Shown here piece after piece: positions 1 to 9,955 of a DNA stretch of 64,000 nucleotides (its first letter is position 1; each line of letters opens with the position of its first letter). Source of the DNA: Proteus vulgaris (lineage in GTDB: Bacteria > Pseudomonadota > Gammaproteobacteria > Enterobacterales > Enterobacteriaceae); assembly GCA_901472505.1 (NCBI GenBank), contig LR590468.1:1674001-1738000 (forward strand). The letters are read 5' to 3'. A program made the translations under genes and the position numbers. Under the pieces are notes generated by a model. It ran no database searches, had not been told where the DNA came from, and worked only from the letters and a program-made list of their open reading frames with translations.

Positions 1-2292
1 TTATCTCAAGCAGCGACGGGTATGTTAGAACTCGGTGGTGAAATTTTGCCTGACCCGACTTCTTATATCCAATCAACCGTACAACAAAATGTCAATAATC
101 CCATTCGAATTGAAGATGCGAGATTATCTGAAGCTCGTAATATCGAAGAGCAATTAACATTGGCACAGATGGGAAATCCATCGCCTATCGTATTATCAGG
201 AAGAAGATTACTTTCTGGTGTGACTTTTAATATGGCGAATGATTTATTTATTGATAACGCCACATTAACGATGAAGGTGAAGGCATCTCAAGGATTAGTT
301 CAGTCTGACCAAACACTCCATTTAATGTTAAATGGTCAACCTATGGGATTTTTACCTTTAGAAGAGGGTGGGCAAGAACATGAATATGTTTTAGAAATCC
401 CTGAAATGATGTTGACGAATGAAAATAACCTCAGCTTTCGTTTAGCTAGCCGTGATGCATTGGATGAAAATCAATGCATGCCACCATTAGCCGAAGGGCT
501 TAGCCTCGTTATTTCACCTGATTCATCATTAGATTATCGAGGTCGTTGGATTAATGGCGGGTATAGTCTGGAACGATTGCCCCTACCGTTCTTTGATCCC
601 GACAGAATGACAGCGACCTCGTTACCTATCATATTGTCAGATAAACCTGACCATGCGGAGGTAACAACAGCTGCGATTGCAGCATCATGGTTTGGTAGTT
701 TTAGCCATGATATTAAGCAAGTTGATTTACCGGTTTTAATGAATCAATTACCTGAAAGTGACGGTATTTTAGTTGGGTATTCAGGACAAACTATCGCAGG
801 TATAACTCTTCCTTCAGGGAATAGTGGGCAGTTAACGATAGTTGATAACCCTGTTGATCCTGTTTTCAAATTATTACTGATTAGTGGTGATAATGAGAAA
901 TCATTACGCCAGGCGGTATGGGCGTTAAACAACGGTAAATTGCCACAAAATGATCACTTGGTCGTTCCTTTTCAAACATTGGCTGTACGAAAAGATTACG
1001 ATGCACCACGTTGGTTAAACACGGATAAACCGGTCACATTGGGTCAAATTGCTAATGGCAATGATGATTTCTCACGCCAAGGTATTAATCATGCACCGAA
1101 TCAGTTTTCGTTTCGTGTTTCTCCCGATCTTTTTTGGTGGGATGGTGATGCGTTACCTTTAGAGTTGAAATATGTTTTTCCTCATTCAGATAAGCTAAAT
1201 AGTCGTCGCTCGTCATTGATTGCTTCTTTGAATAACCAATTCTTAGGTGCGTTATATCCAGCACGTTCAGAGCCTTTAGGTATGCTAAGACAATGGCTAG
1301 GTATGGAGAGTGAACAACAAAATAGCACTCTTTATTTAAATCCTCGCCAAATTTATAGCCAGAATCAATTGCAATTTTATTTTGATTTACGCGAGCCAGA
1401 TGATTCTCCTTGTATTTTAACGGATGGCAGTAGCTTGATTAGCCAAATTGATCCGCAATCAACACTGCAATTTAAAAATACTTGGCACTATTCAAGAATG
1501 CCGAACTTAGCGTATTTTTCTGGGGCTTCATTCCCATTTAGTCGTCGTGCTGATTTTTCACAAACCACACTTCTATTACCTGAAAATCCGACAACAGAAG
1601 AGCTTTATACCTTAGTCAACTTAATGGCGAGAACGGGTTATGCCACAGGTACACCGGTTTCTCATACTTCTGTGTTCTTAGGGGCTAAGGCGCTAGAGAA
1701 AAATAATCTATCTCAACAGGATATATTAGCGATTGGTTCATTAAGCAGTGAAGGTTTTTTACCTACACGTTTTTCACAACAGGCATTCTCTTTTTTAAAT
1801 AAAAATATCGAGATCAAATCACAGTCATTTCTTGATAAAGCAAAAGGCTGGATCGCGGGTGATTATTTATCTCAAAGTAGTGATGCCACTAATTATCTCG
1901 CTTCCATGAAAAACTGGCGTGGCATGGTGAGTTTTATCTCACCTTGGGCGAGCGATAGGGTTGTCGTGTTAGTGACTGCTAAAGGTAATGATTCGATAAA
2001 AACCATCATCAACGATTTAAATTTAGCTCAGATAAATGCAGCCATTAAAGGCGACATCACACTGATTAGTGGTAAAGACACAGTAAGAAGTTTCCATTTA
2101 GGCGAACACTTTTCTCAAGGGGACTTACCTTTATTACAACAATTTCTTTGGTATAGCTCTAGGCATGTGTATTTGCTTGGTCTTTTAGCTGTTGGTTTTT
2201 GTGCGTTGACGGGCTTAGTGACTTATTACTGGTTACAGCGTCGCTCAACTCGTCGTTTACATCAGATATCACAGCATCGTTCAGGTAAATAG
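1..2292 (+). CDS. bcsB: Cellulose synthase regulatory subunit BcsB, 5' end outside window
   Basis: Periplasmic, membrane-anchored partner of the BcsA synthase, which guides the growing glucan across the periplasm. The frame is open from base 1, so the start and signal peptide lie upstream; 763 residues are visible, against about 780 in the E. coli protein. The body shows the BcsB pattern of paired carbohydrate-binding and flavodoxin-like domains, including a Cys-Met-Pro-Pro motif roughly 160 residues in. A single transmembrane helix lies near the C-terminus (starting WYSSRHVYLLGLL) followed by a short basic tail. The stop is 11 bases before bcsC, and an AGGAGG overlaps it, so the two are translated as one operon. 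bcsA is expected just upstream, outside the window. The family call rests on the whole protein and on the bcsC, bcsD and bcsZ neighbours. Confidence 0.93.
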   Translation, partial: LSQAATGMLELGGEILPDPTSYIQSTVQQNVNNPIRIEDARLSEARNIEEQLTLAQMGNPSPIVLSGRRLLSGVTFNMANDLFIDNATLTMKVKASQGLVQSDQTLHLMLNGQPMGFLPLEEGGQEHEYVLEIPEMMLTNENNLSFRLASRDALDENQCMPPLAEGLSLVISPDSSLDYRGRWINGGYSLERLPLPFFDPDRMTATSLPIILSDKPDHAEVTTAAIAASWFGSFSHDIKQVDLPVLMNQLPESDGILVGYSGQTIAGITLPSGNSGQLTIVDNPVDPVFKLLLISGDNEKSLRQAVWALNNGKLPQNDHLVVPFQTLAVRKDYDAPRWLNTDKPVTLGQIANGNDDFSRQGINHAPNQFSFRVSPDLFWWDGDALPLELKYVFPHSDKLNSRRSSLIASLNNQFLGALYPARSEPLGMLRQWLGMESEQQNSTLYLNPRQIYSQNQLQFYFDLREPDDSPCILTDGSSLISQIDPQSTLQFKNTWHYSRMPNLAYFSGASFPFSRRADFSQTTLLLPENPTTEELYTLVNLMARTGYATGTPVSHTSVFLGAKALEKNNLSQQDILAIGSLSSEGFLPTRFSQQAFSFLNKNIEIKSQSFLDKAKGWIAGDYLSQSSDATNYLASMKNWRGMVSFISPWASDRVVVLVTAKGNDSIKTIINDLNLAQINAAIKGDITLISGKDTVRSFHLGEHFSQGDLPLLQQFLWYSSRHVYLLGLLAVGFCALTGLVTYYWLQRRSTRRLHQISQHRSGK

Positions 2293-2303
2293 GAGGATAT
2301 GGG

Positions 2304-5300
2304 ATGAAAAACCACGCACTTAACATCATCGTTAAAGTTATTTATGCCGGTTGTATTTTAGGCGCTTCAAGTCAAGTACAAGCTACGGCAAATGATGTAA
2401 ATACAACAGCTACTGATCCAAATATTGTGAGCTCTCTTATTGAACAAGCTAATTATTGGCACGGTAAAGCGCATGATGCGCGTGCAGTAGAAGCGCTACA
2501 AAAAGTGTTGATTATGGAAAGTAATAATCAAGACGCTTTATATTTAATGGCATTCTTTACAGCACAGCAAGGGAATGAAAAACAAGCGACCTATTGGCGC
2601 GAAAAACTTGCACAAGTCGCACCGCAAGATCCGCGCATTAATGGATTAAAAAACATCCGATCATCACAATTTAATGATCAACAATTAGGCTATGCCAGGG
2701 AATTGGCAAAAAAAGGGCAACATGAAGAAGCAGTAAAAGCGTATCAACGTTTATTTGTTAGCAGTGAACCACCTGAAACACTGGCATTAGAATATTATCA
2801 GACGATGGCTGGTATACCTGCAATGTTGCCACAAGCCATTACTGGGTTAAAACAGCGTGCAGCATTAATGCCTGATAATAAAGAAACACAAAGAGCATTA
2901 GGACTGACACTCACCTACAACGAAGAAACACGTCGTGAAGGGATAACTATTTTAAGCCATATTTCGGGTGATGAGTCAGCAAAAAAAGGCCTTCGTCAAG
3001 CACTGCTATGGCTGAATGTTCGCCCTGATGATGACGTGTTATATAAAACTTACTTACAAGCGAATCCGAATGATAAAGCGATTGCGGAACATTTCCAAGG
3101 CGCTATACAAGGTAATGCTCGTCAAGCAGGTTATACCGCTTTAAATAAAGGTAAATTAAAAGAAGCTGAAGGTTATTTTAAACAAGCATTAGCAGCAGAT
3201 AATAATGATGCGCAAGCATTAGCAGGGTTAGGTTATACCGCATTACGTTCAGGTGATTTATCAACAGGTCAGCGCTTATTAAATCAAGCTGCACAATCAG
3301 GTGGCGAGCAGGGCAGTAAATGGAAGCAACAAGCTGAAGATGCGGGTTTCTATGCGCAATTACGTGATGCGCAACACCGGGCTAAACAAGGAAATATTCA
3401 ACAGGCACTTGATAAATTAGCACCTTTAACGGGCGCTTCAGGTGAGAAAGGATTATCCGCTAATTTGCTACAAGCTGATTTATTACGTAAACAAGGTAAT
3501 TTACCCGCTGCTCACCAATTATTAGCCGGCCTTTATCAACAAAATAGTCGTAATGAAAAAGTGATTTCTGCTTACTACTATTTATTGGTTCAGGAAGGGC
3601 AAAATACGAAAGCAGAGCAATTACTGGCTCAACAATCAGCCTCTTTACGTCAAAAACTTACTGCAAATACAGATCCTTCAGAGACATTACGTCGTGAAGC
3701 ACAAAAAGCGTTAGAAAATGGTAATCGTGTTCAAGCAAGACAATTACTGACACAAGCACAACGTAAGAATCCACAAAATAACTGGGTTTATCTTGATTTA
3801 GCTCGTTTAATGGCTGCTGATGGCGATAGTGTTGGTGCAAAAAATATTATTTCACAATTGCAAAATCGCAAAATAAGAGACACAGATTACGTCGCTTCTC
3901 TATTTTATGTTGAGCAAAAAGAGTGGGATAAAGTTTTTAACTTGTTAAGTAGTCATAATCAACAGACAGAAGCTGAAAAAGAGTTATTACAGCGTGCTCG
4001 TTTTCATCGTCAACTTGCGCAAGCGGACCATTATCGCCAAGCGGGCAATCTTGTAGCAGTACGTAATACCTTGCGCCCTTTAATTAATCAAGTTGCTGAT
4101 TATCCAAATGATGTAGGTGAATTAGCTGAACGATTAGTAAGTAGTGGATTAAACGATGAAGCGTTGCAGTTAGTTGAAAATGATATTGCCAAAGGCACTA
4201 AAGGCTCTGTAGGTAACTATGCTGGGCATATCAATGTTCTCAATGAATTAGGTCGTTATACACAAGCATCTAGCTTGATTAACGATCCAGTATTGCAACA
4301 AGAAACACCGATTGTTGAGAAGAAACGTTTAGAAGTCGCGACTAAAGTTGCCCAAGCCGATAGCTTACGTGAAAAAGGTGAAATTAAAGCAGCTTATGAC
4401 ATGCTGGTTGTCGCCTTAAAATCATCCCCTAACGATCCTGATTTATTAATGGCATTAAGTCGTGTTTATTTAGCGCAATCCATGCCGGAACAGTCAAATA
4501 AAATTCTCTCTTATTTAGAAAAAGAGCAAGGAAAAGATACCAAATTAATCCAGGCTCAAATTGAAGTTGCATTAGCGCAACAAGATGGTCGAAAAGCACA
4601 GCAGTTATTGCAACAAATTCCGTCCTCTTCACAACCCGCTTATTTATTACAAGCAGCGCAAATTGCGCAATTAAACGGTGAAAACCGTAAGGCCTTAACC
4701 TTGCTACGTAGTGCGCAATGGCAAAACAACGATAGTACATTGAATACTTCTGCGGGCCAATTACGTGTATTAGAGAGCGATAATACAGCCATAGCAGGTT
4801 CTATCTATGAACGTAAAGAGATGGCTTCTGTTCAACGTTCTATTCGTGAGTTAGAAGAAAAAGTCTCACCGTGGGTGCAAGGTGGTGTTGCTGTACGTCA
4901 CCGTAATGGTGATAAAGGATTATCTAATGTGACAGAAATTTCTGCACCAATCAGCATTTCAAGTGTTCCTGGAGAGGAGTTCCGCTGGGAATTTAATGTC
5001 ACCCCGGTTTCTATGACGAGTGGCTCAGTTTCGGGTGAGAGAGCAAATCGTTTTGGTACAGGTCAGCTTCAACATGCTGAACGTTTTGCTAAAAATAGCG
5101 ATAACCATGATGAGAAAAACAAAATTAATGCCGATGAAGCCGGTAGCCAACGTGCTTCTGGTGTTGAATTAGGACTACGTTTATCTGACAAGAATGTCAG
5201 CTTTGATGTTGGTTCAACACCATTAGGTAAAGATACGGCAACGGTTGTCGGTGGTCTCACATATTCACCTAAAATTGGCCAAAATGGGCAATTAACACTG

Positions 5301-6002
5301 ACTGCAGAGCGCAGAGCTATCAAAGATAGTCTACTTTCTTATATGGGACGCACTGATCCTACTACGGGTGAAAGTTGGGGCCGTGTAACACGTAATGGTG
5401 CCAAAGCTCAATATGCTTGGGATGATGGCAAAGTTGGCGCTTATGTCGGAGGGGGGATTTATAACTATGAAGGTAAAAGTGTTGCGAGTAATGATGAAGT
5501 GAAAGTATGGATGGGATCTTACGCTAAGTTCTATAAAGATGAGCAGCAAGAGGTGAAAGCTGGTGTGCATGTTGATTATATGAACTTTAGAAATAACCAA
5601 AATAACTTTTCATTAGGGCATGGCGGTTACTTTAGTCCACAAGATTATGTTTCTGTTTCATTACCTGTTGCTTATACCCGCCGTTTTGAAAAAGGTGAAG
5701 TGTCCTTAAATGGTGCGATAGGTATACAAAGTTACAAACAAAAAGGCAGTGATTATTTTCCAACACATAGTTATATGCAGGACGTCCTAAATAAACATAA
5801 CGCGAGCGATCCTCGTATTAAATCTCGTTATGAAGAAAAAGACGAAACAAATATTACTTACAGATTAGGTTTAGACGCGAAATATTATTTAAACAAAGAA
5901 ACCGAGTTAGGTGTCAGCTTATCGCATGATACATCCGGTGATTATGCTGAAGATAATATGTGGTTACACCTAAAATATACTCCAGACTTTCTGTCTAAAT
6001 AA
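2304..6002 (+). CDS. bcsC: Cellulose synthase outer-membrane export subunit BcsC
   Basis: Exports the cellulose chain through the outer membrane. The 1232-residue protein has an N-terminal signal peptide (cleavage probably after SSQVQA), a long periplasmic superhelix of tetratricopeptide repeats over roughly residues 45-820 (many Ala-Leu-rich helix pairs such as LAGLGYTALRSGD), and a C-terminal beta-barrel of about 350 residues with alternating aromatic strands. It is somewhat longer than the E. coli protein (about 1157 residues). The start at ATG 2304 is supported by AGGAGG seven bases upstream. It lies between bcsB and bcsD, with bcsD 15 bases downstream. Confidence 0.95.
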   Translation: MKNHALNIIVKVIYAGCILGASSQVQATANDVNTTATDPNIVSSLIEQANYWHGKAHDARAVEALQKVLIMESNNQDALYLMAFFTAQQGNEKQATYWREKLAQVAPQDPRINGLKNIRSSQFNDQQLGYARELAKKGQHEEAVKAYQRLFVSSEPPETLALEYYQTMAGIPAMLPQAITGLKQRAALMPDNKETQRALGLTLTYNEETRREGITILSHISGDESAKKGLRQALLWLNVRPDDDVLYKTYLQANPNDKAIAEHFQGAIQGNARQAGYTALNKGKLKEAEGYFKQALAADNNDAQALAGLGYTALRSGDLSTGQRLLNQAAQSGGEQGSKWKQQAEDAGFYAQLRDAQHRAKQGNIQQALDKLAPLTGASGEKGLSANLLQADLLRKQGNLPAAHQLLAGLYQQNSRNEKVISAYYYLLVQEGQNTKAEQLLAQQSASLRQKLTANTDPSETLRREAQKALENGNRVQARQLLTQAQRKNPQNNWVYLDLARLMAADGDSVGAKNIISQLQNRKIRDTDYVASLFYVEQKEWDKVFNLLSSHNQQTEAEKELLQRARFHRQLAQADHYRQAGNLVAVRNTLRPLINQVADYPNDVGELAERLVSSGLNDEALQLVENDIAKGTKGSVGNYAGHINVLNELGRYTQASSLINDPVLQQETPIVEKKRLEVATKVAQADSLREKGEIKAAYDMLVVALKSSPNDPDLLMALSRVYLAQSMPEQSNKILSYLEKEQGKDTKLIQAQIEVALAQQDGRKAQQLLQQIPSSSQPAYLLQAAQIAQLNGENRKALTLLRSAQWQNNDSTLNTSAGQLRVLESDNTAIAGSIYERKEMASVQRSIRELEEKVSPWVQGGVAVRHRNGDKGLSNVTEISAPISISSVPGEEFRWEFNVTPVSMTSGSVSGERANRFGTGQLQHAERFAKNSDNHDEKNKINADEAGSQRASGVELGLRLSDKNVSFDVGSTPLGKDTATVVGGLTYSPKIGQNGQLTLTAERRAIKDSLLSYMGRTDPTTGESWGRVTRNGAKAQYAWDDGKVGAYVGGGIYNYEGKSVASNDEVKVWMGSYAKFYKDEQQEVKAGVHVDYMNFRNNQNNFSLGHGGYFSPQDYVSVSLPVAYTRRFEKGEVSLNGAIGIQSYKQKGSDYFPTHSYMQDVLNKHNASDPRIKSRYEEKDETNITYRLGLDAKYYLNKETELGVSLSHDTSGDYAEDNMWLHLKYTPDFLSK

Positions 6003-6017
6003 TTAAGGAAACAAACA

Positions 6018-6488
6018 ATGAATAAGCATGACAGTGATATCTTACAATTACCTTTTGAAAGCGGCTGGCAAGATCTAACTCAATTATTATTTTTTCAAGT
6101 ATTAAATGACAATGATATTTCTACCGCCGAAAGTAAATTAAGAAATATTGGTAAAGATATTGCCTTACGCTATCCTTTGCCAGAAAGTGAAAATATTCAA
6201 TTACTTGAATCACATATTAATCGCGTATTAACGTTATTCAAATGGGGTTTTGTCACCATATCTCCTGCAATGAGTGAGCTTTTATTAGTGCACTGTGCAT
6301 GGCCTCATTTTACGCAAAGCCAAGATGATGTTCAGTGGCGTGTTGCAAGTGCTGGCGTATTAGAGGGGCTATATGAGGGTTGGTTAACCCATCAAGGCGG
6401 TAATGCAAAAATGCAAGTACATCGTCAACCCACTGATGCTAAAGATGTTTTTATTTTTCGCTATGCGCATAACTCATCAGCCGAATAA
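6018..6488 (+). CDS. bcsD: Cellulose synthase subunit D (AxCeSD-like)
   Basis: A 156-residue protein matching the length and pattern of Acetobacter CeSD/BcsD, the periplasmic octameric ring that helps pack glucan chains into ordered fibrils in type I bcs operons. No signal peptide or membrane helix is visible. The central stretch LLVHCAWPHFTQS and the amphipathic helices are consistent with the family. It follows bcsC by 15 bases with an AAGGA ribosome site. BcsD is absent from the E. coli type II operon, so its presence classes this locus as type I and suggests crystalline rather than amorphous cellulose. Confidence 0.8.
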   Translation: MNKHDSDILQLPFESGWQDLTQLLFFQVLNDNDISTAESKLRNIGKDIALRYPLPESENIQLLESHINRVLTLFKWGFVTISPAMSELLLVHCAWPHFTQSQDDVQWRVASAGVLEGLYEGWLTHQGGNAKMQVHRQPTDAKDVFIFRYAHNSSAE

Positions 6489-6527
6489 TAATATATATGC
6501 TTTATTGATGAGCATAGGAGGTCAAAA

Positions 6528-7439
6528 ATGAATGAAATGATATTTAATGATGATAATTCTAAATGCTTATTAATAAAGCAATTTACTAATAATGTTTTTA
6601 TGATGTTAGTAACTGATATTAATGGCGTTATAGTTTATGCTAATGAAAAATATTGTGAGTTTAATAATGTTCATTTCGAAAATATAAAAGATAAAAAATA
6701 CAACTTATTTTATTTAATTGATGAGAATCAAATCAATTATTGTGTAAATGGTAATAATGATAATAAAGGCGTTTATCGATTAGAAGCAAAGAGAAATAAT
6801 GAATCTCAACAAGATGTATGGGAAGATATTAGTATTATTCCTGTATTTGATAAAGATAATTTAATTTCTCATTATGTATTTATCAGCTTGGATATTACTG
6901 ATAAAGTAGAATTAAGAAATGAGTTGTTTAGTAAAAGCTATATTGACTCATTAACCGGAATATCAAATAGATTGAGTATTGTTGAAAAAATTGAAAATGA
7001 GCGATTAAATATTTCACATCCATCATCATTTTGTCTTGGTATTATTGATTGTGATAAATTCAAAGCAATTAATGATCAATTTGGGCATCATGCTGGTGAT
7101 AAAGTATTGTGTGAAATATCAAAGCGATTATCACAATTAGAAAACAGTGAAGTCTATTGTGGTCGACTTGGCGGTGATGAGTTTGCTGTGCTTTTCCCTA
7201 ACGGATTACGTTCTTGTTCAGTTATTTTATTAGAAATAATAGAGTCACTTTGGAAATCGATGGAAAAGCCAATCAATATTAATTCAGACTATATGTTAAC
7301 GCCCTCCATTAGTTTAGGTATCGCAGAATATCCTAAAGATGGAAAAACATTATCTGAATTATTAAAATCTGCAGATGAAACACTTTATTCCATTAAAGAA
7401 ATGGGTGGTAATAAATATGGGTTTTATTCTGGATTTTAA
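6528..7439 (+). CDS. PAS-GGDEF diguanylate cyclase within the bcs operon
   Basis: Likely makes cyclic di-GMP, the allosteric activator of BcsA. Residues about 20-130 look like a PAS sensor (VTDINGVIVYANEKYCEF) and residues about 138-303 form a GGDEF domain with an intact active site (RLGGDEFAVLF, near residue 215). The RxxD inhibitory site normally found five residues before GGDEF is missing; the equivalent residues are NSEV. Feedback inhibition by product may therefore be absent. No membrane segment is present, so it should be cytoplasmic. ATG 6528 has AGGAGG eight bases upstream. It lies 39 bases after bcsD, consistent with a dedicated cyclase for cellulose synthesis. What the PAS domain senses cannot be read from the sequence. 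Confidence 0.88.
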   Translation: MNEMIFNDDNSKCLLIKQFTNNVFMMLVTDINGVIVYANEKYCEFNNVHFENIKDKKYNLFYLIDENQINYCVNGNNDNKGVYRLEAKRNNESQQDVWEDISIIPVFDKDNLISHYVFISLDITDKVELRNELFSKSYIDSLTGISNRLSIVEKIENERLNISHPSSFCLGIIDCDKFKAINDQFGHHAGDKVLCEISKRLSQLENSEVYCGRLGGDEFAVLFPNGLRSCSVILLEIIESLWKSMEKPININSDYMLTPSISLGIAEYPKDGKTLSELLKSADETLYSIKEMGGNKYGFYSGF

Positions 7440-7608
7440 ATAGAAAGTTTTTTAAATAAAGATATATAAAATAATATTATCTCTTTTTTAATAAAGAGGG
7501 AGATAGCTATATTTAAAATATATCTTGCACTCCTTATGAAATATAAGAGTAACTTTAAAATAATATTAATTATTAGTTTTAGATAAATATCTATTAGAGG
7601 ATTTTATT

Positions 7609-8568
7609 ATGATGAAAGCGGTTATCCCTGTTGCTGGATTAGGTACTCGTATGTTACCTGCAACGAAATCAATTCCTAAAGAAATGCTACCTATCGTTGA
7701 TCGCCCTTTAATTCAATATATTGTTGAAGAGTGTGCTCAGGCAGGAGTTGAGGAAATTATTTTAGTTACTCACTCTTCTAAAAATTCAATTGCAGATCAT
7801 TTTGATACTAGCTTTGAATTAGAAAATATGCTTGAACAGCGTATTAAAAATAAATTATTAGATGAAGTACGTTCAATTTGCCCTGAAAATGTCAAAATTA
7901 TACAAATTCGTCAAGGTCATGCATTAGGCTTAGGCCACGCTATTTGCTGTGCTCGTCCTGTGATAGGTGATAATCCATTTATTGTTTTACTCCCTGATGT
8001 TTTATTGAATGCACATTATTGTGATCCTAAACATGACAATTTATCAGCAATGATAAAACGTTTTGAAAAAACAGAACGTAGCCAAATCATGGTTGAACCT
8101 GTGCCAATGAGCCAGGTGCAACAATATGGTGTTGTGGATTGCGAAGGCATTTTCTGTCCTCAAGGTAATTGGGCTCCTATTCGTCGTATCGTGGAAAAAC
8201 CAAATCCAGAAGATGCACCTTCTAATCTTTCTGTAGTAGGTCGTTATGTTTTCTCTTCTGCTATTTGGGAATTATTAGATGGTTTACCAGCTGGCGTTGG
8301 TGGTGAAATTCAGTTAACTGATGCAATTGATTTATTATTGAAAAAAGAGACGGCTGAAGCTTACACCTTAGTGGGTAAATCTCATGACTGTGGTAATAAG
8401 CTGGGATATATGAAAGCCTTTGTTGAATATGGTTTACATAATTCCGTTTTAAAAGAAGAGTTTGCTTCTTGGATGCAGGATTTTTGTGAAAAAACATTGT
8501 TACCCAAAACAGAAGTCATAGAAGAAGACGAAATTAATGAAGAACAAAAGATAGTTGCTATCTTTTGA
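7609..8568 (+). CDS. galU: UTP-glucose-1-phosphate uridylyltransferase (GalU family)
   Basis: Makes UDP-glucose, the substrate of cellulose synthase, from UTP and glucose-1-phosphate. The N-terminal nucleotide-binding signature [20 protein letters not shown], the VEKP motif and the [11 protein letters not shown] segment are all present, and 319 residues is the usual length. The double ATG at 7609 is preceded by AGAGGA. It sits between the cyclase and bcsZ on the same strand, which points to a role in feeding cellulose synthesis. The chromosome may carry another galU elsewhere, in which case this would be a paralogue; that cannot be judged from this window. Confidence 0.93.
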   Translation: MMKAVIPVAGLGTRMLPATKSIPKEMLPIVDRPLIQYIVEECAQAGVEEIILVTHSSKNSIADHFDTSFELENMLEQRIKNKLLDEVRSICPENVKIIQIRQGHALGLGHAICCARPVIGDNPFIVLLPDVLLNAHYCDPKHDNLSAMIKRFEKTERSQIMVEPVPMSQVQQYGVVDCEGIFCPQGNWAPIRRIVEKPNPEDAPSNLSVVGRYVFSSAIWELLDGLPAGVGGEIQLTDAIDLLLKKETAEAYTLVGKSHDCGNKLGYMKAFVEYGLHNSVLKEEFASWMQDFCEKTLLPKTEVIEEDEINEEQKIVAIF

Positions 8569-8592
8569 GTTACCTTGAAATAACATGCAATG

Positions 8593-8621
8593 TGCCGACC
8601 GAAATATAATAACGGTCGGCA
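8593..8621 (+). terminator. Perfect hairpin between galU and bcsZ
   Basis: TGCCGACCG pairs with CGGTCGGCA across an 11-base loop. No U-tract follows, and the bcsZ ribosome site (CAGGAGAG) begins only a few bases later. It is therefore more likely an RNA processing or attenuation element inside the operon than a full terminator. Confidence 0.5.
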
Positions 8622-8640
8622 ATAGCAGGAGAGAAAGGCA

Positions 8641-9669
8641 ATGTCTTTTAGACACTTATCTCGTTTTAATTATCTATTTTTTACTTTTTTTATTTTAGGT
8701 TTGTTGCTTATGGTATCTCCCTCAATACAAGCAGCAGATACTCAAACCGGATGGCAGCAGTTTAAAGAGCGCTATATTAAGGATGATGGGCGTGTGATAG
8801 ATAGTGCTAACAACAATATCTCGCACTCAGAAGGTCAAGGCTATGGGATGTTGATGGCGGTAATGAGTGATGATCATGAGACATTTAAGAAACTGTGGCG
8901 TTGGACTGCGACCTCTCTTTATCGAGGCGATTTAGGGCTGTTTAAATGGCGTTATGAACCTGAAAACAGTGAACATACTCCGGATCCTAATAATGCAACA
9001 GATGGTGATATTTTAATTGCTTGGGCATTATTAAAAGCGGGTGAAAAGTGGAATGATGAAAGTTATCTTTCAGCTTCGGATTCTATTCAACATGCTATTT
9101 TAGAACATACTTTAGTTAAAATAAAAAACTATACTGTATTATTACCCGGAATTAATGGCTTTAAAACGCCAGAAGAAATTATTATTAATCCATCCTATTT
9201 TATTTTTCCAGCATGGAAAGATTTTTACCGTGCAAGCAAAGATGTTCGTTGGAAAGCATTAATTAATGATAGCCAATCTTTACTTAGAAATATGCGATTT
9301 GGTGAATATCAATTACCAACAGACTGGGTGAGTTTATATCCTGATGGAAAGATAGAGCCTAGTAAAAAATGGCCAGCACGATTTAGTTTTGATGCTATAC
9401 GTATTCCTCTTTATTTAGCTTGGGCTCATGATGAATTAGCATTACAACCTTTTGTGCAGTATTGGCAGCAATTTGATCGTTATAAAACCCCTGCTTGGGT
9501 CAGTATTGATGGTCAAGAGCGCGCTGAATATAACCTCACACCAGGTATGATGGCTGTGAGAGATTTAACGATGAAAACCCCTATTGATGATGTCGATTTG
9601 AGTAAAGATACGGATTATTATTCTTCAGCTTTACATTTGTTAGCGACATTTGCTCAGAATGGGCAATAA
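8641..9669 (+). CDS. bcsZ: Periplasmic endo-1,4-beta-glucanase (GH8 cellulase) BcsZ
   Basis: Cellulase associated with bacterial cellulose synthases, which trims glucan in the periplasm and is needed for normal polymer output. A signal peptide covers about residues 1-31 (hydrophobic core, cleavage near SIQAA). Glycoside hydrolase family 8 features are clear: SEGQGYGM, with the catalytic glutamate, and NNATDGDILIAWALL, with the catalytic aspartate. Length 342 is normal. It is the last visible gene of the bcs operon, 72 bases after galU. Confidence 0.94.
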   Translation: MSFRHLSRFNYLFFTFFILGLLLMVSPSIQAADTQTGWQQFKERYIKDDGRVIDSANNNISHSEGQGYGMLMAVMSDDHETFKKLWRWTATSLYRGDLGLFKWRYEPENSEHTPDPNNATDGDILIAWALLKAGEKWNDESYLSASDSIQHAILEHTLVKIKNYTVLLPGINGFKTPEEIIINPSYFIFPAWKDFYRASKDVRWKALINDSQSLLRNMRFGEYQLPTDWVSLYPDGKIEPSKKWPARFSFDAIRIPLYLAWAHDELALQPFVQYWQQFDRYKTPAWVSIDGQERAEYNLTPGMMAVRDLTMKTPIDDVDLSKDTDYYSSALHLLATFAQNGQ

Positions 9670-9955
9670 GTATTTTTAATTTAAACAATAGATAGCTTAA
9701 ATTACTTTTAATTAACAGGTTTCTTAAGTTATCTATTTCGTTTATGGTAATAATGATAAAAATAACAAGATATAACTCTCTGAATTTATTTCTATTAATT
9801 CACTAGTTCTATTTATAACGCTGTATTTTTAAATAATAAATAAACTTTAAACTATGATCTAAGAATAATTTATTGGATAGTATTTATGGTACTGTTATCT
9901 GAGTGGTTTCATAGCGTTATTTATATAATTTCTCATGAATAATAGAGGTGGATAA

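Noticed and set aside
3658..5600. Several antisense open frames inside bcsC
   Set aside because: They are by-products of the biased codon use of bcsC, without ribosome sites or recognisable proteins.
9809..9930. ModE-like sites upstream of the Mop gene
   Set aside because: TATAACG and CGTTAT half-sites occur but are about 100 bases apart and not paired as ModE requires.
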